From RGIG995 sp045635765 (GTDB lineage: Bacteria; Bacillota; Clostridia; Oscillospirales; UBA644), in contig JAZTWH010000077.1 of the NCBI GenBank assembly GCA_045635765.1, positions 21,493 through 85,492 of the forward strand: a stretch of DNA of 64,000 nt, given 5' to 3'. The notes beneath the pieces were generated by a model. That model did no database searches, was not told the origin of the DNA, and worked only from the letters and a program-made list of their open reading frames with translations. The position numbers and the translations under genes were made by a program. Positions 24,841 through 33,787 of this stretch are shown here, in pieces (the stretch's first letter is position 1; each line of letters opens with the position of its first letter).

Positions 24841-25827
24841 TTAATCGCACTTTACAGCGCCTTTGATGTATCCGTTTGCATAACTTTCCAGATCACGGTT
24901 GGCCCGGTCGAATTCTTCCATGGGATAGATATGATTGGTAACCCCTTTGAAATCCCAGGTGCCGTTGGCAATCAGTTCAAGACAACGCAAACAAAGACTG
25001 TGTTCATACATAATACGCCGTTCATGGCAGTTGATGATGGTCATGGCCTTATAGTTCCACAGTTTAAAGTCCACGGTCCGCATAGCGTCGTTGTGGTATC
25101 CGCCGACTCCGAGTTTCCCATGGGCACAGACCATTTCCGCCGCAAGGGCCAAGCCGTCCGGGGTGCCGGTAAACTCCAGAACGTTTTCAAACCCGAGACT
25201 GAAAATATCGGTATGATACCCGTCTCTGGTCAGATTCGGAGCACCCATGGTTTCCCAGTTCAACTTGTAATACAAGGGAAGCTCTTCCGGAGTATAGATC
25301 TCCGTAGCTCCGAACCGCTTTGCGTTTTCGAGAGCCTCGGGACGCTTATCGACGGCTACGATATTGGTATAGCCCATAGCCTTCAGAAGGGAAATGGAGC
25401 CTAAGCCCATATATCCGCATCCAACCACGGCAATGGTATCGCCGATGGCCTCCGGCTTCATCTTGATACAAGCACTCATAATGCAAGCAAGGGGTTCCAC
25501 GATGGCGTCCTCGTCCGCCAGGGAATCGGGGACGTGGCACACTTTGTCCTTATGCATTACGATGTATTCCTTGTATCCGCCGCCGCCGAGCCCGGTGATC
25601 CGGTCTCCGACCTTCCAGCCCGTGACGTTCTTTCCGAAATCCTCCACGACCCCCACGGCTTCGTGGCCGAATCGACGGCCCTTTTCCGCAGTAAGCCAAG
25701 GATAATATTCCGAATGGCAAATGCCCGTATAGGTCACCCGGACCAAGATCTGATCGTCTCCGAAGGAGGGACGTTCGATCTCAATCACTTGAGATTTCCC
25801 CGGAGAGACCATTTCAATGCATTTCAT
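24841..25827 (-). CDS. Zinc-dependent MDR dehydrogenase, first of a pair
   Basis: 328 residues of the medium-chain dehydrogenase family. Catalytic zinc ligands are in YTGICHSEYYP and GRRFGHEAVGVVEDFG, with a Glu in AIVEPLACIMSA; the cofactor loop is VVGCGYMGLGSISLL. The four-Cys structural zinc lobe is absent, as in BchC and some polyol dehydrogenases. It probably oxidises a secondary alcohol of a sugar or polyol with NAD. I choose ATG 25827 (GAGG eight bases before) over the GTG at 25842 that overlaps the upstream stop. About 30 percent or so like the neighbour by eye; substrate unknown. Confidence 0.8.
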   Translation of the reverse strand: MKCIEMVSPGKSQVIEIERPSFGDDQILVRVTYTGICHSEYYPWLTAEKGRRFGHEAVGVVEDFGKNVTGWKVGDRITGLGGGGYKEYIVMHKDKVCHVPDSLADEDAIVEPLACIMSACIKMKPEAIGDTIAVVGCGYMGLGSISLLKAMGYTNIVAVDKRPEALENAKRFGATEIYTPEELPLYYKLNWETMGAPNLTRDGYHTDIFSLGFENVLEFTGTPDGLALAAEMVCAHGKLGVGGYHNDAMRTVDFKLWNYKAMTIINCHERRIMYEHSLCLRCLELIANGTWDFKGVTNHIYPMEEFDRANRDLESYANGYIKGAVKCD

Positions 25828-25838
25828 GTTGCAAATCC

Positions 25839-26828
25839 TCACTCAATAATATAGGGTTCAAAATCATCGCGGGTAAAGTCCACGACAGCCTTCAAATATT
25901 TGCCGAACTTGTTGGGGAGATCCGCATGAGCTTCATCGAATCTGGACAGGGGGTACACCTTGGTGGGAACGTGCTTATAGTTCCAGGTTTCGTCAGCCAG
26001 CATCTTGGCAGCGTTTCTGCAGGATTCGATATTGAGGTCGGTTTCACGAGGATGGGTGCTCAGGCAGTCAATGGCCTTCACGTTGAGCATCTGGACGTCT
26101 ACGAGACGCTTATCACCGGTATGATATGCACCGATGGCCAGCTGACCGCACTGCTGGGTCATACGGATGGCAAGGTCAAGGGATTCGTTGGTTTCGCCCC
26201 ATTCCATAACCATAGAAAATCCGCCGGGCTTGCCATCAAAGTTCAGTCCGCTTCCGGGAATGTAGAAAGCACTTTGGGGAAGGTCGTCGACCAAGTAAGC
26301 TTCGTCCGCACCGTATTTCAGAGCATTCTTCACGGATTCGGGATTGATGTCGGTGGCGACGACGTAGGCACCGCGTTTCTTCAGAAGGCTGATAGCACCG
26401 CAACCCATGTATCCGCAACCGACAACGGCAACCCGTTCGCCGATTACCTTAATGCGGACCTTGCTGACAGCACTGATTAAGCAGGAGAGAGGCTCGAGGA
26501 TTCCCTCTTCATCGGTAACGTTATCCGCAAGCTTAAACAGGAATTTTTCATCTGCAACAACGTATTCCATGCTTCCTTCAAACAATCCGCTGACCCGATC
26601 CCCAACCTTGAGGTTCTTTACGGCGGAGCCGACTTCTACCACGACGCCTACGGGCTCGTGACCGAATTTTCTGCCTTCGCTTTTGCAGGTTTCCCAATCG
26701 TAATGCTCAGACATGCAAACGCCGCAGTACTTCATTTTAACCTTGACGTCGGTATCTCTTTTGATCTGAGGTTCTTCCACTTCGATCAGATGAGTTTTCC
26801 CGGGGCCGCAAGAGACGATTTGTTTCAT
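25839..26828 (-). CDS. Zinc-dependent MDR dehydrogenase, second of a pair
   Basis: 329 residues, same family and layout as its neighbour. Zinc ligands are in YCGVCMSEHYDWE and GRKFGHEPVGVVVEVG, with Glu in GILEPLSCLISA; the cofactor loop reads VVGCGYMGCGAISLL. The structural zinc lobe is missing. The aspartate at the end of the second strand (VVATDINPES) points to NAD rather than NADP. ATG 26828 follows AAGGAG by eight bases; the open frame goes on upstream without homology. First gene of the minus-strand cassette, opposite the AraC gene. Confidence 0.8.
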   Translation of the reverse strand: MKQIVSCGPGKTHLIEVEEPQIKRDTDVKVKMKYCGVCMSEHYDWETCKSEGRKFGHEPVGVVVEVGSAVKNLKVGDRVSGLFEGSMEYVVADEKFLFKLADNVTDEEGILEPLSCLISAVSKVRIKVIGERVAVVGCGYMGCGAISLLKKRGAYVVATDINPESVKNALKYGADEAYLVDDLPQSAFYIPGSGLNFDGKPGGFSMVMEWGETNESLDLAIRMTQQCGQLAIGAYHTGDKRLVDVQMLNVKAIDCLSTHPRETDLNIESCRNAAKMLADETWNYKHVPTKVYPLSRFDEAHADLPNKFGKYLKAVVDFTRDDFEPYIIE

Positions 26829-26892
26829 AGTGTTTTCTCCTTTTTTTGAATAAATTTTGTGCTTTTGAGAGGAAAGCACTCCTTCTGATGCC

Positions 26893-26932
26893 ATATTAAC
26901 ATATATTCGGTAGAAATGGAATATATAATTCC
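26893..26932 (-). promoter_or_regulatory. Probable activator-dependent promoter of the dehydrogenase cassette
   Basis: Minus strand: weak -35 TTCCAT (26916-26921), 17-base spacer, TAATAT (26893-26898). A near palindrome GGAATATATAATTCC (26918-26932) covers the -35, as expected for AraC binding. Inference from layout. Confidence 0.45.
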
Positions 26933-26942
26933 GCTCGAAATA

Positions 26943-26971
26943 TTGACAAAAACGACTTTTCATGCTATAAT
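26943..26971 (+). promoter_or_regulatory. Promoter of the divergent AraC gene
   Basis: TTGACA (26943-26948), 17-base spacer, TATAAT (26966-26971), a perfect consensus. Confidence 0.85.
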
Positions 26972-27010
26972 ACTGCTAAATCTATAAGAAAAAACGGGGA
27001 GTGGGGTTTG

Positions 27011-27763
27011 ATGCAACAGAAAAGATGCAAAAGCAGTTCGCTGATTCGAGGGTATTTAATTCATTCTCACCCGGAGTGGGAAATTATTTATCAAATCGAA
27101 GGGGAAGCAAAAACACAGGTGGGCGACACGGTCTGCGACGTTGTTGCCGGCGACGTGCTGATCATTCCGCCCCATACGCCCCACCGGGGATTTTCCAACG
27201 AGGTATTCCGGGACTGTTCCCTGAAATTAAAGGAAGCCGATTTTCCCGGCTTTGTGCATTTTCGGGATTACAGAGGAGATATTTGTGCCCTAATGTTCAT
27301 GCTGCTGCGTCTGGAAACGGAGCAGGAAGGGGACTACCGGGCGGTATCGGACAGCCTGACCCGTGCCGTATACAACGTGATAAAATATGAATTGGGCATT
27401 GCATCGGGCTCCCCCGCCGTGGCGGAAATTAAGAATGCCATCTACGAGAATCTGTCCAATCCGGAGTTCAAGCTGGCGGACCGAATTGCAGATACGGGAT
27501 TCGATAAGGATTACTTTCGGCGATGTTTCAAGCGGGAAACGGGAAAAACGCCCTCTCAATATCTTACGGAGCTTCGTTTGACCCATGCAAAACAGTTGTT
27601 GTCGGACCAAAAACGGTACAGCATCGAATCCATTGCGTACAGCTGTGGATTTTCCGACAGTCTCTACTTCTCCACCTGCTTTAAAAAGCACGAGGGGATG
27701 TCCCCCCTCAATTATCGTAAAAAGCTTTGGGACGAAACCATGGGAGACCGTGTTATCTTTTAA
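27011..27763 (+). CDS. AraC-family transcriptional regulator of the cassette
   Basis: 250 residues. The N-terminal cupin reads HSHPEWEIIYQIEGEAKTQV and DVLIIPPHTPHRGFS, the sugar pocket. The C-terminal 100 residues hold two helix-turn-helix units (LADRIADTGFDKDYFRRCFK, and SIESIAYSCGFSDSLYFSTC) and end SPLNYRKK. Divergent from the dehydrogenase cassette with some 180 bases between, so it most likely activates that cassette in response to its sugar. Starts at ATG 27011 after GTGGGG. Confidence 0.85.
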   Translation: MQQKRCKSSSLIRGYLIHSHPEWEIIYQIEGEAKTQVGDTVCDVVAGDVLIIPPHTPHRGFSNEVFRDCSLKLKEADFPGFVHFRDYRGDICALMFMLLRLETEQEGDYRAVSDSLTRAVYNVIKYELGIASGSPAVAEIKNAIYENLSNPEFKLADRIADTGFDKDYFRRCFKRETGKTPSQYLTELRLTHAKQLLSDQKRYSIESIAYSCGFSDSLYFSTCFKKHEGMSPLNYRKKLWDETMGDRVIF

Positions 27764-27781
27764 CTTTTTCGTTCTATTTTG

Positions 27782-27816
27782 GCACCCTCAAGTCTTTTCT
27801 TGGGGGTGTCTTTTTC
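27782..27816 (+). terminator. Terminator of the AraC gene
   Basis: GCACCCTCAAG pairs with CTTGGGGGTGT (one G-U or so), followed by CTTTTTC. The bases up to 27907 hold nothing else I can name. Confidence 0.8.
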
Positions 27817-27907
27817 TAAGAAAAAAGACGGTGCAACTGATGGTCTTCCACTTTAGGAGCGTCGCAATTGCATTGCGTTTTTTTACGATTATTTAAACCA
27901 ATTTGGA

Positions 27908-29321
27908 TTAAATCTGCTCGATCTTTATCAGGTCGGTATTGCCGGAACGTCCGTTGGTGATGCCACCGGTAATGACGATATGATCGTCTTTTTTCAAGTT
28001 CAGCGTTTTTTGCGTAAGCTTTTTGGCGGTATAAAACAGGACGTCGGTGGAATTAAAGGTTTCACACAAGACGGGATTGACTCCCCAGGACAAGGCAAGG
28101 CTTCTCCAGGTTCGCTCGTCGGTGGTCAATCCGACGATTTCCGCCGGGGGACGGAATCGGGAAACCATTCGCACGGTCATGCCGGAAAGAGAACAGACGG
28201 AAATCGCCTGAGCACCGATGTCAATGGCCATTCCCACGGTGGCATGGGAAATGGCGTCCACCGTATTTCGGATTTTAAAGGAAGAAGAATGAAACCGGGA
28301 GGAATAGTCAATATTCTGCTCGGTACGTTGGGCGATGCGGGCCATGGTCTGAACCGCAAGCACCGGGTGTTCTCCGGCGGCCGTTTCAGCGGAAAGCATG
28401 ATGGCACTGGTCCCGTCGTAGACCGCGTTGGCAACGTCGGTGATCTCTGCCCGGGTGGGACGGATATTATGAATCATGGATTCCAGCATTTCGGTGGCGG
28501 TGATGACCCGTTTTCCCAAAAGACTGCACTTGGTAATCAATTCCTTCTGAATTCCGGGCAATTCCTCAAAGGGAATCTCTACTCCCATATCTCCCCGGCC
28601 GATCATGATTCCGTCACATTCTTCGCAGATCTCTTCAATGTTGTCTACACCTACCCGGTTTTCAATCTTGGCGATCAACGCCGGATTCGGCTCTCCGTGC
28701 TCTGCCAAAAACTGCCGAACGTCGGTCAGGTCCTGCTTTCTGGAGACAAAGGAACAGGCAAAGAAATCCACTCCGTTCTCAATGCCGAACAAAAGGTCCT
28801 TCTTATCCTGTTCGCTGAGATAGACTTGATTCAAAACCTTATTGGGAAAGGCCATACTCTTGCGGTCGGAGAGGACGCCCCCGGCAATCACATCGCAAAG
28901 GGCATCGGTCTCTGTCAGTTGACGGACCTGCAGAACCACAAGGCCGTTGTTGATCAGCACCCGGTCCCCCACCGTAAGATCGTTGATCATTCCGGCGTAG
29001 GACACGGAAACCCGGGTCTCGTCCCCCACAACATCCTCCACCGTCAGGGAGAAGGTATCTCCGTCGTTGAGGGTGATCCTACCATTTTTAAAAGTGCGGA
29101 TGCGGTATTCTGGCCCCTTGGTATCCAAAAGAATGGCAATGGGAAGACCCAGAGCTTCCCGGACCTTCTTAATGGTATTGATGGTATTCAAATGCTGTTC
29201 GTGGGTACCGTGGGAAAAGTTCAGCCGGGCCACGTTCATGCCGGCCAAGCACATTTCGGTCAGGGTCTTCTCGTCAGAGCAGGCAGGACCGATGGTGCAG
29301 ACAATCTTCGTTTTACGCATA
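27908..29321 (-). CDS. pyk: Pyruvate kinase
   Basis: 470 residues, full length without the extra C-terminal PEP-utiliser domain of Bacillus. RKTKIVCTIGPACSDEKTL, NVARLNFSHGTHEQH, LDTKGPEYR, DGIMIGRGDMGVEIPFEE and LLGKRVITATEMLESMI are present; the last has Glu where most have Gln (TQMLESM). The allosteric domain follows (SVCSLSGMTVRMVSRFRP). Makes pyruvate and ATP from PEP. ATG 29321 has GGAG eight bases upstream; upstream frame is non-homologous. Confidence 0.96.
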
Positions 29322-29368
29322 TAAAATACTCCTATAACGGAAAAAAGTGCAAAAATCTTACCATATAC

Positions 29369-29397
29369 ATTATAACACATTTTTACCGAATTTGCAA
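29369..29397 (-). promoter_or_regulatory. pyk promoter
   Basis: Minus strand: TTGCAA (29392-29397), 17-base spacer, TATAAT (29369-29374). Confidence 0.8.
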
Positions 29398-29419
29398 GGG
29401 AATCATTAAATTTTCCATA

Positions 29420-29460
29420 AAAGAGTTCGAGAAGGATAATTTCCCTCTCGAACTCTTTTT
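29420..29460 (-). terminator. Terminator of the MarR-ABC operon
   Basis: AAGAGTTCGAGA pairs with TCTCGAACTCTT; runs of A and T on the flanks. It begins at the very stop of the ABC gene. Confidence 0.85.
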
Positions 29461-31345
29461 ATGATTCAAACTGTGAACGGTACAGTTTACTGTAAAATCC
29501 CCCGCAGGCCAAAAGCTGCTGGTGCTTTCCTTGCTCAATGACGGTGCCGTCTTTGACGACCAAGATGTTGTCGGCGTGTTGAACGGTGGAAAGGCGGTGA
29601 GCAATTACGAAGCAGGTGCGGTTCTTCATCAGGGAGACCATTGCTTTTTGGATTCGTTGCTCCGTTCGGGAGTCCACGTTGGAGGTGGCCTCATCCAAAA
29701 TCAGCATTGCAGAATCGGAGAGCATGGCCCGGGCAATGGTAATCAGCTGTTTTTGTCCCTTGGAAAGATTGATTCCATCGTCGGACAAGACCGTGTCGTA
29801 CCCCTGGGGCAATCCCATAATAAAGGAATGCACGTGGGCGGCCTTGGCCGCGGCAATGACCTCTTCCCGGGTTGCCCCGGCTCGACCGTAGGCGATGTTA
29901 TCGTGGACGGTTCCCCAGAACAACCAGGTATCCTGCAACACCATGGTATAGGCTTTTCGCAGAGAATCTCTGGTAACGGAACGGGAATCCTTCCCGTCCA
30001 CCGAAATAATGCCCGATTGGGGGTCGTAAAAACGCATCAACAGATTGATGACCGTAGTCTTCCCTGCCCCGGTGGGTCCCACGATGGCGGTGACGGTGCC
30101 GGGAGGAGCTTTTAAGTTGAAGTCCTTCAGAATTTGTTTTTGGGGAACGTAAGAAAAATCAACCTTCTCCAGCTCCACCTTTCCCTCCACGTCGGAAAGC
30201 ACCGTTGCCTCTGCTCCGTCCGCCGGCTCCGGAGATTCATCCAACAAATGGAAGACCCGTTCCGCGGCGGCCATAGCCGATTGAATTTCGTTCATAATAT
30301 TGGCGAACTCATTGATAGGGCCGGCAAACTTCCGGGAATACTGGACGAAGGACGCAACCTCTCCCAAAGTAATCACCAAAAGGGGAAAAAGATTTCCTTC
30401 GCCCTTGGCCATGGTGAGCATATAAAACAAACCACCCAAAATGGTGACCAGAGAGATGGAAAGATTGTTGATAAAAGCCACGGAAGGACCGATTACCGAC
30501 GCGTGATAATCGGCCTGATAATAGGCCTCTACGGCGGATTCGTTTTTTTGGTCAAAGGTCTGCAGAATATCAGACTCCCGATGATAGGCGTGGACCGTCC
30601 GCTGACCGGAAAGCATTTCCTCCGCATATCCGTTCAGTTCCCCCAATTTCCCCGAGCGAGCCCGGAAAAAGGGCTGAATTTTTTTGGTCTTTCGGCGGGT
30701 AAACCACAGGGACAAGGGAACGGTCACGGCAAACACCAGCAAAAGCAAAGGGGAAATGGATGCCATCATAACCAACGACCCCACCAGAGTAATTACGCTG
30801 GCACAAACCTGCAAAAGATCGTTGGACAGGGAGGTATTGACCGTATCAATATCGTAAGAGATGCGGCTGATAATATCCCCCGTAGCGTGGGTATCGAAAT
30901 AGGAGACGGGGAGGCTCGTCAGATGGTGAAAGACATCCCGACGCATAGTGGAGATGACCTTCTGACTGATCACGATCATCAGCGAGGACAGAGCAAAGGA
31001 CAATCCCGCCGAGATCAGGTAAGTTCCTGCCATAAGGATGCAATAATACAAGACCTGCCCGCACATCTGAAGTTCAAACACAGAAAGGCAAAAATCATAC
31101 ATGGGAGCGAAGATCAGTTCCCCGGAAAAGTCTCCGCTTAGAGCATCGATGGCAAACCCGGAAAGTCGGGGGCCGACCAACGCCAGCAAATTGGAGATCA
31201 ACATCATCAAAAAGGCCAATAGGATCAACCATTGATAGCGGAAAAGGTAAGACAGGATCCGCTTCAGGACCCGCATGCCGGCTTTTCGGTCTAATTTCTT
31301 CGAAGGCCCCTCCATTCCCCGGGGGCCGCCCATCGGTCTACTCAA
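29459..31345 (-). CDS. ABC exporter half-transporter, second subunit
   Basis: About 628 residues: six membrane helices (about 35-330), then an ATPase domain with GPTGAGKTTVINLLMRFYD (Walker A), LSKGQKQLITIARA (signature; Lys replaces the first Gly of LSGGQ), and LILDEATSNVD (Walker B with Glu). Type IV exporter of the LmrA/MdlB kind. With its partner it should form a heterodimer in the inner membrane. The TTG at 31345, eight bases after GGGAGG and overlapping the partner's stop, fits coupling; ATG 31333 is the alternative. Drug or lipid export is likely from family and MarR control; substrate unknown. Confidence 0.85.
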   Translation of the reverse strand: MSRPMGGPRGMEGPSKKLDRKAGMRVLKRILSYLFRYQWLILLAFLMMLISNLLALVGPRLSGFAIDALSGDFSGELIFAPMYDFCLSVFELQMCGQVLYYCILMAGTYLISAGLSFALSSLMIVISQKVISTMRRDVFHHLTSLPVSYFDTHATGDIISRISYDIDTVNTSLSNDLLQVCASVITLVGSLVMMASISPLLLLVFAVTVPLSLWFTRRKTKKIQPFFRARSGKLGELNGYAEEMLSGQRTVHAYHRESDILQTFDQKNESAVEAYYQADYHASVIGPSVAFINNLSISLVTILGGLFYMLTMAKGEGNLFPLLVITLGEVASFVQYSRKFAGPINEFANIMNEIQSAMAAAERVFHLLDESPEPADGAEATVLSDVEGKVELEKVDFSYVPQKQILKDFNLKAPPGTVTAIVGPTGAGKTTVINLLMRFYDPQSGIISVDGKDSRSVTRDSLRKAYTMVLQDTWLFWGTVHDNIAYGRAGATREEVIAAAKAAHVHSFIMGLPQGYDTVLSDDGINLSKGQKQLITIARAMLSDSAMLILDEATSNVDSRTEQRIQKAMVSLMKNRTCFVIAHRLSTVQHADNILVVKDGTVIEQGKHQQLLACGGFYSKLYRSQFES

Positions 31346-33071
31346 GGATCGCACCTCCCATCTGAGAATGACTGATCTCACGGTAAATTTCACAGGATTC
31401 CAGTAATTGATCGTGGGTTCCGAAGGCAACGGTCTTGCCTTCCTCCAGAACCAAAATTCCATCGCAATTCATCACCGAGCTGACCCGTTGGGCCACGATG
31501 ATGCGGCTTGCGTTGCTCGGGGAGTTTTCCAGAGCCTTTCGCAGATTGGCGTCAGTCTTATAGTCCAGGGCGGAGGAAGAGTCATCCAAAATCAAAATTT
31601 CCGGATCTCCCGCCAATGCCCGGGCAATAAACAGCCGTTGCTTCTGCCCACCCGAAAGATTGGACCCCTTTGCGGTCAGCCGGTATTGCAATCCTTGCTC
31701 CAGCCGGTCCACAAATTCTGCCGCCTGGGCGGTTTCAAGGGAAGTGCGAAGGGCCTGATCCTCGATATGGCGGCCAAACCGCAAATTTTCATCCACGGTT
31801 CCGGAAAACACGATATCGTTCTGCAACGCCGCCCCGAACCGACGGCGTAACTCTCCCGTGGGGATGGTACGAACGTCCCGTCCTCCGATGCGAATGGCTC
31901 CCGAATCCACGTCGTAGAACCGCATCAAAAGCTGAAGGATGGTGGATTTTCCGCTTCCCGTAGCCCCGATGATGCCGAGGGTCCCTCCTTTGGGAACGGA
32001 AAAGGTAATATCGGTAATATTGTTTACGATTTTATTATAGGAAAAGCTTACGTGATCGAACTCAATATATTTTCGGTCGTCTGCCGGGACCGGGGGATAT
32101 TGCTGCTCCGAGAACAGAGGCATGTCCTTTTCGCACTGCAACACCTCGTCAATGCGGTTGGCCGAGGCCGTAGCCTTGGTGTACATCACGAAGATTCGGG
32201 AGATGGACATCAACGCGTTTGCAATCAGCGTAAAATACTGGGTGAAGGCAATAATGGTGCCGGCCTTGGTGTCCCCACCGGAGCCGATGAGCAACGCACC
32301 GACCAGGATTACCGCCGTCAGTCCCAGGTTTAAGAGCAGATTCATGGAGGGATTGGAGGCGGCCATGATGATCCCCGCCCGCTTTTCCGATCGGACCAGG
32401 TCTGCATTTACGGAATCAAAACGAGATTTTTCGTAATCCACCTTTGAAAGAGCCTTGATGACCCGGATTCCCTTGGCGTCCTCCCGGACCACCCGGGTCA
32501 TTCCGTCCACCTGAGACTGAACGTCCCCGTAGAGAGGAATCCCTTTCCGGGCAATGAAGAACACGATAGCAAAAATAAAGGGAAGCACGCCCAGCATGAC
32601 CAGGGTCAGTTTCAGGTCCAGCATGGCCGTCAGGATCAGTCCCCCAAACAACAGAATCGGAGCCCGGACGCCCATTCGCTGCATCATTCCCAAGAAACGG
32701 CTGACATGGAAGGTATCGGAGGTAATGCGGGACTCGAGGCTTGGGACCGTGAATCTGTCGGTCTGGGCCGAGGAAAGGGACAGGATCTTTTCAAACAGAT
32801 CGTGACGGATGTCCCGGGTCGCATCCCGGGCCACGGCCGAGGCCCGTTGATTGGCCCAGACGTTCAGCCCAAAGGCCCCAAGGGCACACAAAATCATGAT
32901 TCCGCCCCAAAGAAAGATCCATTCCGCCCGTTGCAGGGGAACCACGTTATCCAGGATATGGCTTAAAATGTACGGTAAAAACAATTCTACGAGCGTCCCT
33001 AAAAACTTGACGGTCAGAACCACCGTCAGGCTCAGAAAATACGGCCGCAGATAGCGAATCATCAATTTCAC
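31338..33071 (-). CDS. ABC exporter half-transporter, first subunit
   Basis: 577 residues: six membrane helices, then an ATPase domain with GATGSGKSTILQLLMRFYD (Walker A), LSGGQKQRLFIARA (signature) and LILDDSSSALDYKTD. In the last, Asp replaces the catalytic Glu after Walker B. One consensus and one altered site is typical of heterodimeric exporters such as BmrCD and TM287/288, where this is the degenerate-site subunit. The GTG at 33071 overlaps the MarR stop (GTGA), seven bases after GGGGGG. Confidence 0.88.
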   Translation of the reverse strand: MKLMIRYLRPYFLSLTVVLTVKFLGTLVELFLPYILSHILDNVVPLQRAEWIFLWGGIMILCALGAFGLNVWANQRASAVARDATRDIRHDLFEKILSLSSAQTDRFTVPSLESRITSDTFHVSRFLGMMQRMGVRAPILLFGGLILTAMLDLKLTLVMLGVLPFIFAIVFFIARKGIPLYGDVQSQVDGMTRVVREDAKGIRVIKALSKVDYEKSRFDSVNADLVRSEKRAGIIMAASNPSMNLLLNLGLTAVILVGALLIGSGGDTKAGTIIAFTQYFTLIANALMSISRIFVMYTKATASANRIDEVLQCEKDMPLFSEQQYPPVPADDRKYIEFDHVSFSYNKIVNNITDITFSVPKGGTLGIIGATGSGKSTILQLLMRFYDVDSGAIRIGGRDVRTIPTGELRRRFGAALQNDIVFSGTVDENLRFGRHIEDQALRTSLETAQAAEFVDRLEQGLQYRLTAKGSNLSGGQKQRLFIARALAGDPEILILDDSSSALDYKTDANLRKALENSPSNASRIIVAQRVSSVMNCDGILVLEEGKTVAFGTHDQLLESCEIYREISHSQMGGAILE

Positions 33072-33535
33072 TGATAATCCCCCCTTCCCCGGGTTTTGGG
33101 GGGGAGATCCTCTCCGCCGGTCACGTAGACCATCGCCCGTTCCCGGGCCCGTTCCATGAGGGAAGAAAACTGTTGTTGCTCCTCCGGGGAAAAACCGGCC
33201 ACCAGCCATTGGTTCCAATCCTCATACACTTCCCGGATCATGGGGACCATTTCTTCCGCTTTTCTTGTGGGATATACCAACAATACCCGTTTGTCCTCCC
33301 CCGGCACCCGGGTAATATATCCCTGTTCCTCCAGATAAGACAACTGCCGGGCTACCTGACTTTTATCAATGCAAAGTTTTCGGGTCAGCGTATCCTGGGA
33401 GATTCCCGGATTACGGCACAACACGGCAATGCACCGGGCATGGGGCGGCTTGAGATCCGTATGCTCGAACCGTTCTCCGTGATACAGGGTGGCACACCGG
33501 CTCACGGCGTTGATGAGAAACATCAAAGAGGGCAT
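33068..33535 (-). CDS. MarR-family repressor of the ABC exporter
   Basis: 155 residues. Winged helix core: HARCIAVLCRNPGISQDTLT, then CIDKSQVARQLSYLEEQGYI and the wing RVPGEDKRVLLVYPT. These proteins bind a palindrome as dimers and release it on binding a drug-like ligand. ATG 33535 follows AAGGAG by seven bases; the open frame upstream is not used. First gene of a three-gene operon with the two exporter halves, and probably autoregulated through the palindrome in front. Confidence 0.9.
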   Translation of the reverse strand: MPSLMFLINAVSRCATLYHGERFEHTDLKPPHARCIAVLCRNPGISQDTLTRKLCIDKSQVARQLSYLEEQGYITRVPGEDKRVLLVYPTRKAEEMVPMIREVYEDWNQWLVAGFSPEEQQQFSSLMERARERAMVYVTGGEDLPPKTRGRGDYQ

Positions 33536-33556
33536 GGCACGTCTCCTTTTCTCTTC

Positions 33557-33580
33557 GTTGCAAACGCAACAGTTGCAAAT
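33557..33580. promoter_or_regulatory. Probable MarR operator
   Basis: GTTGCAAACGCAAC (33557-33570) is a perfect palindrome with a 4-base centre, followed by a second half-site GTTGCAAAT (33572-33580). It lies just downstream of the -10 box, where a bound repressor blocks initiation. Confidence 0.7.
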
Positions 33581-33596
33581 GAAACTATTTTTTTTC

Positions 33597-33625
33597 ATTA
33601 TACACCTATGGGAGAGAAAAGTCAA
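33597..33625 (-). promoter_or_regulatory. Promoter of the MarR-ABC operon
   Basis: Minus strand: TTGACT (33620-33625), 17-base spacer, TATAAT (33597-33602). Confidence 0.85.
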
Positions 33626-33722
33626 CACAAAAGTAAAAATATACCAAATTGGTATATTTTATGCTGAGAGAACAAACTTTGTGACTTTTTTCAAACCTTT
33701 TTACAAAACGGGAAATTGCGGG

Positions 33723-33751
33723 TTGACATTTGAAAAACAAAGGGGTATAAT
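33723..33751 (+). promoter_or_regulatory. Promoter of the MATE exporter gene
   Basis: TTGACA (33723-33728), 17-base spacer, TATAAT (33746-33751), perfect consensus. About 100 bases from the divergent MarR promoter. Confidence 0.85.
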
Positions 33752-33787
33752 GGGGGCAATCGGATTGGAGAAACGGAGGACGTTCTT

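Noticed and set aside
27980..29464. A 494-codon plus-strand frame opposite pyk
   Set aside because: A shadow: pyruvate kinase motifs run the full length of the minus strand.
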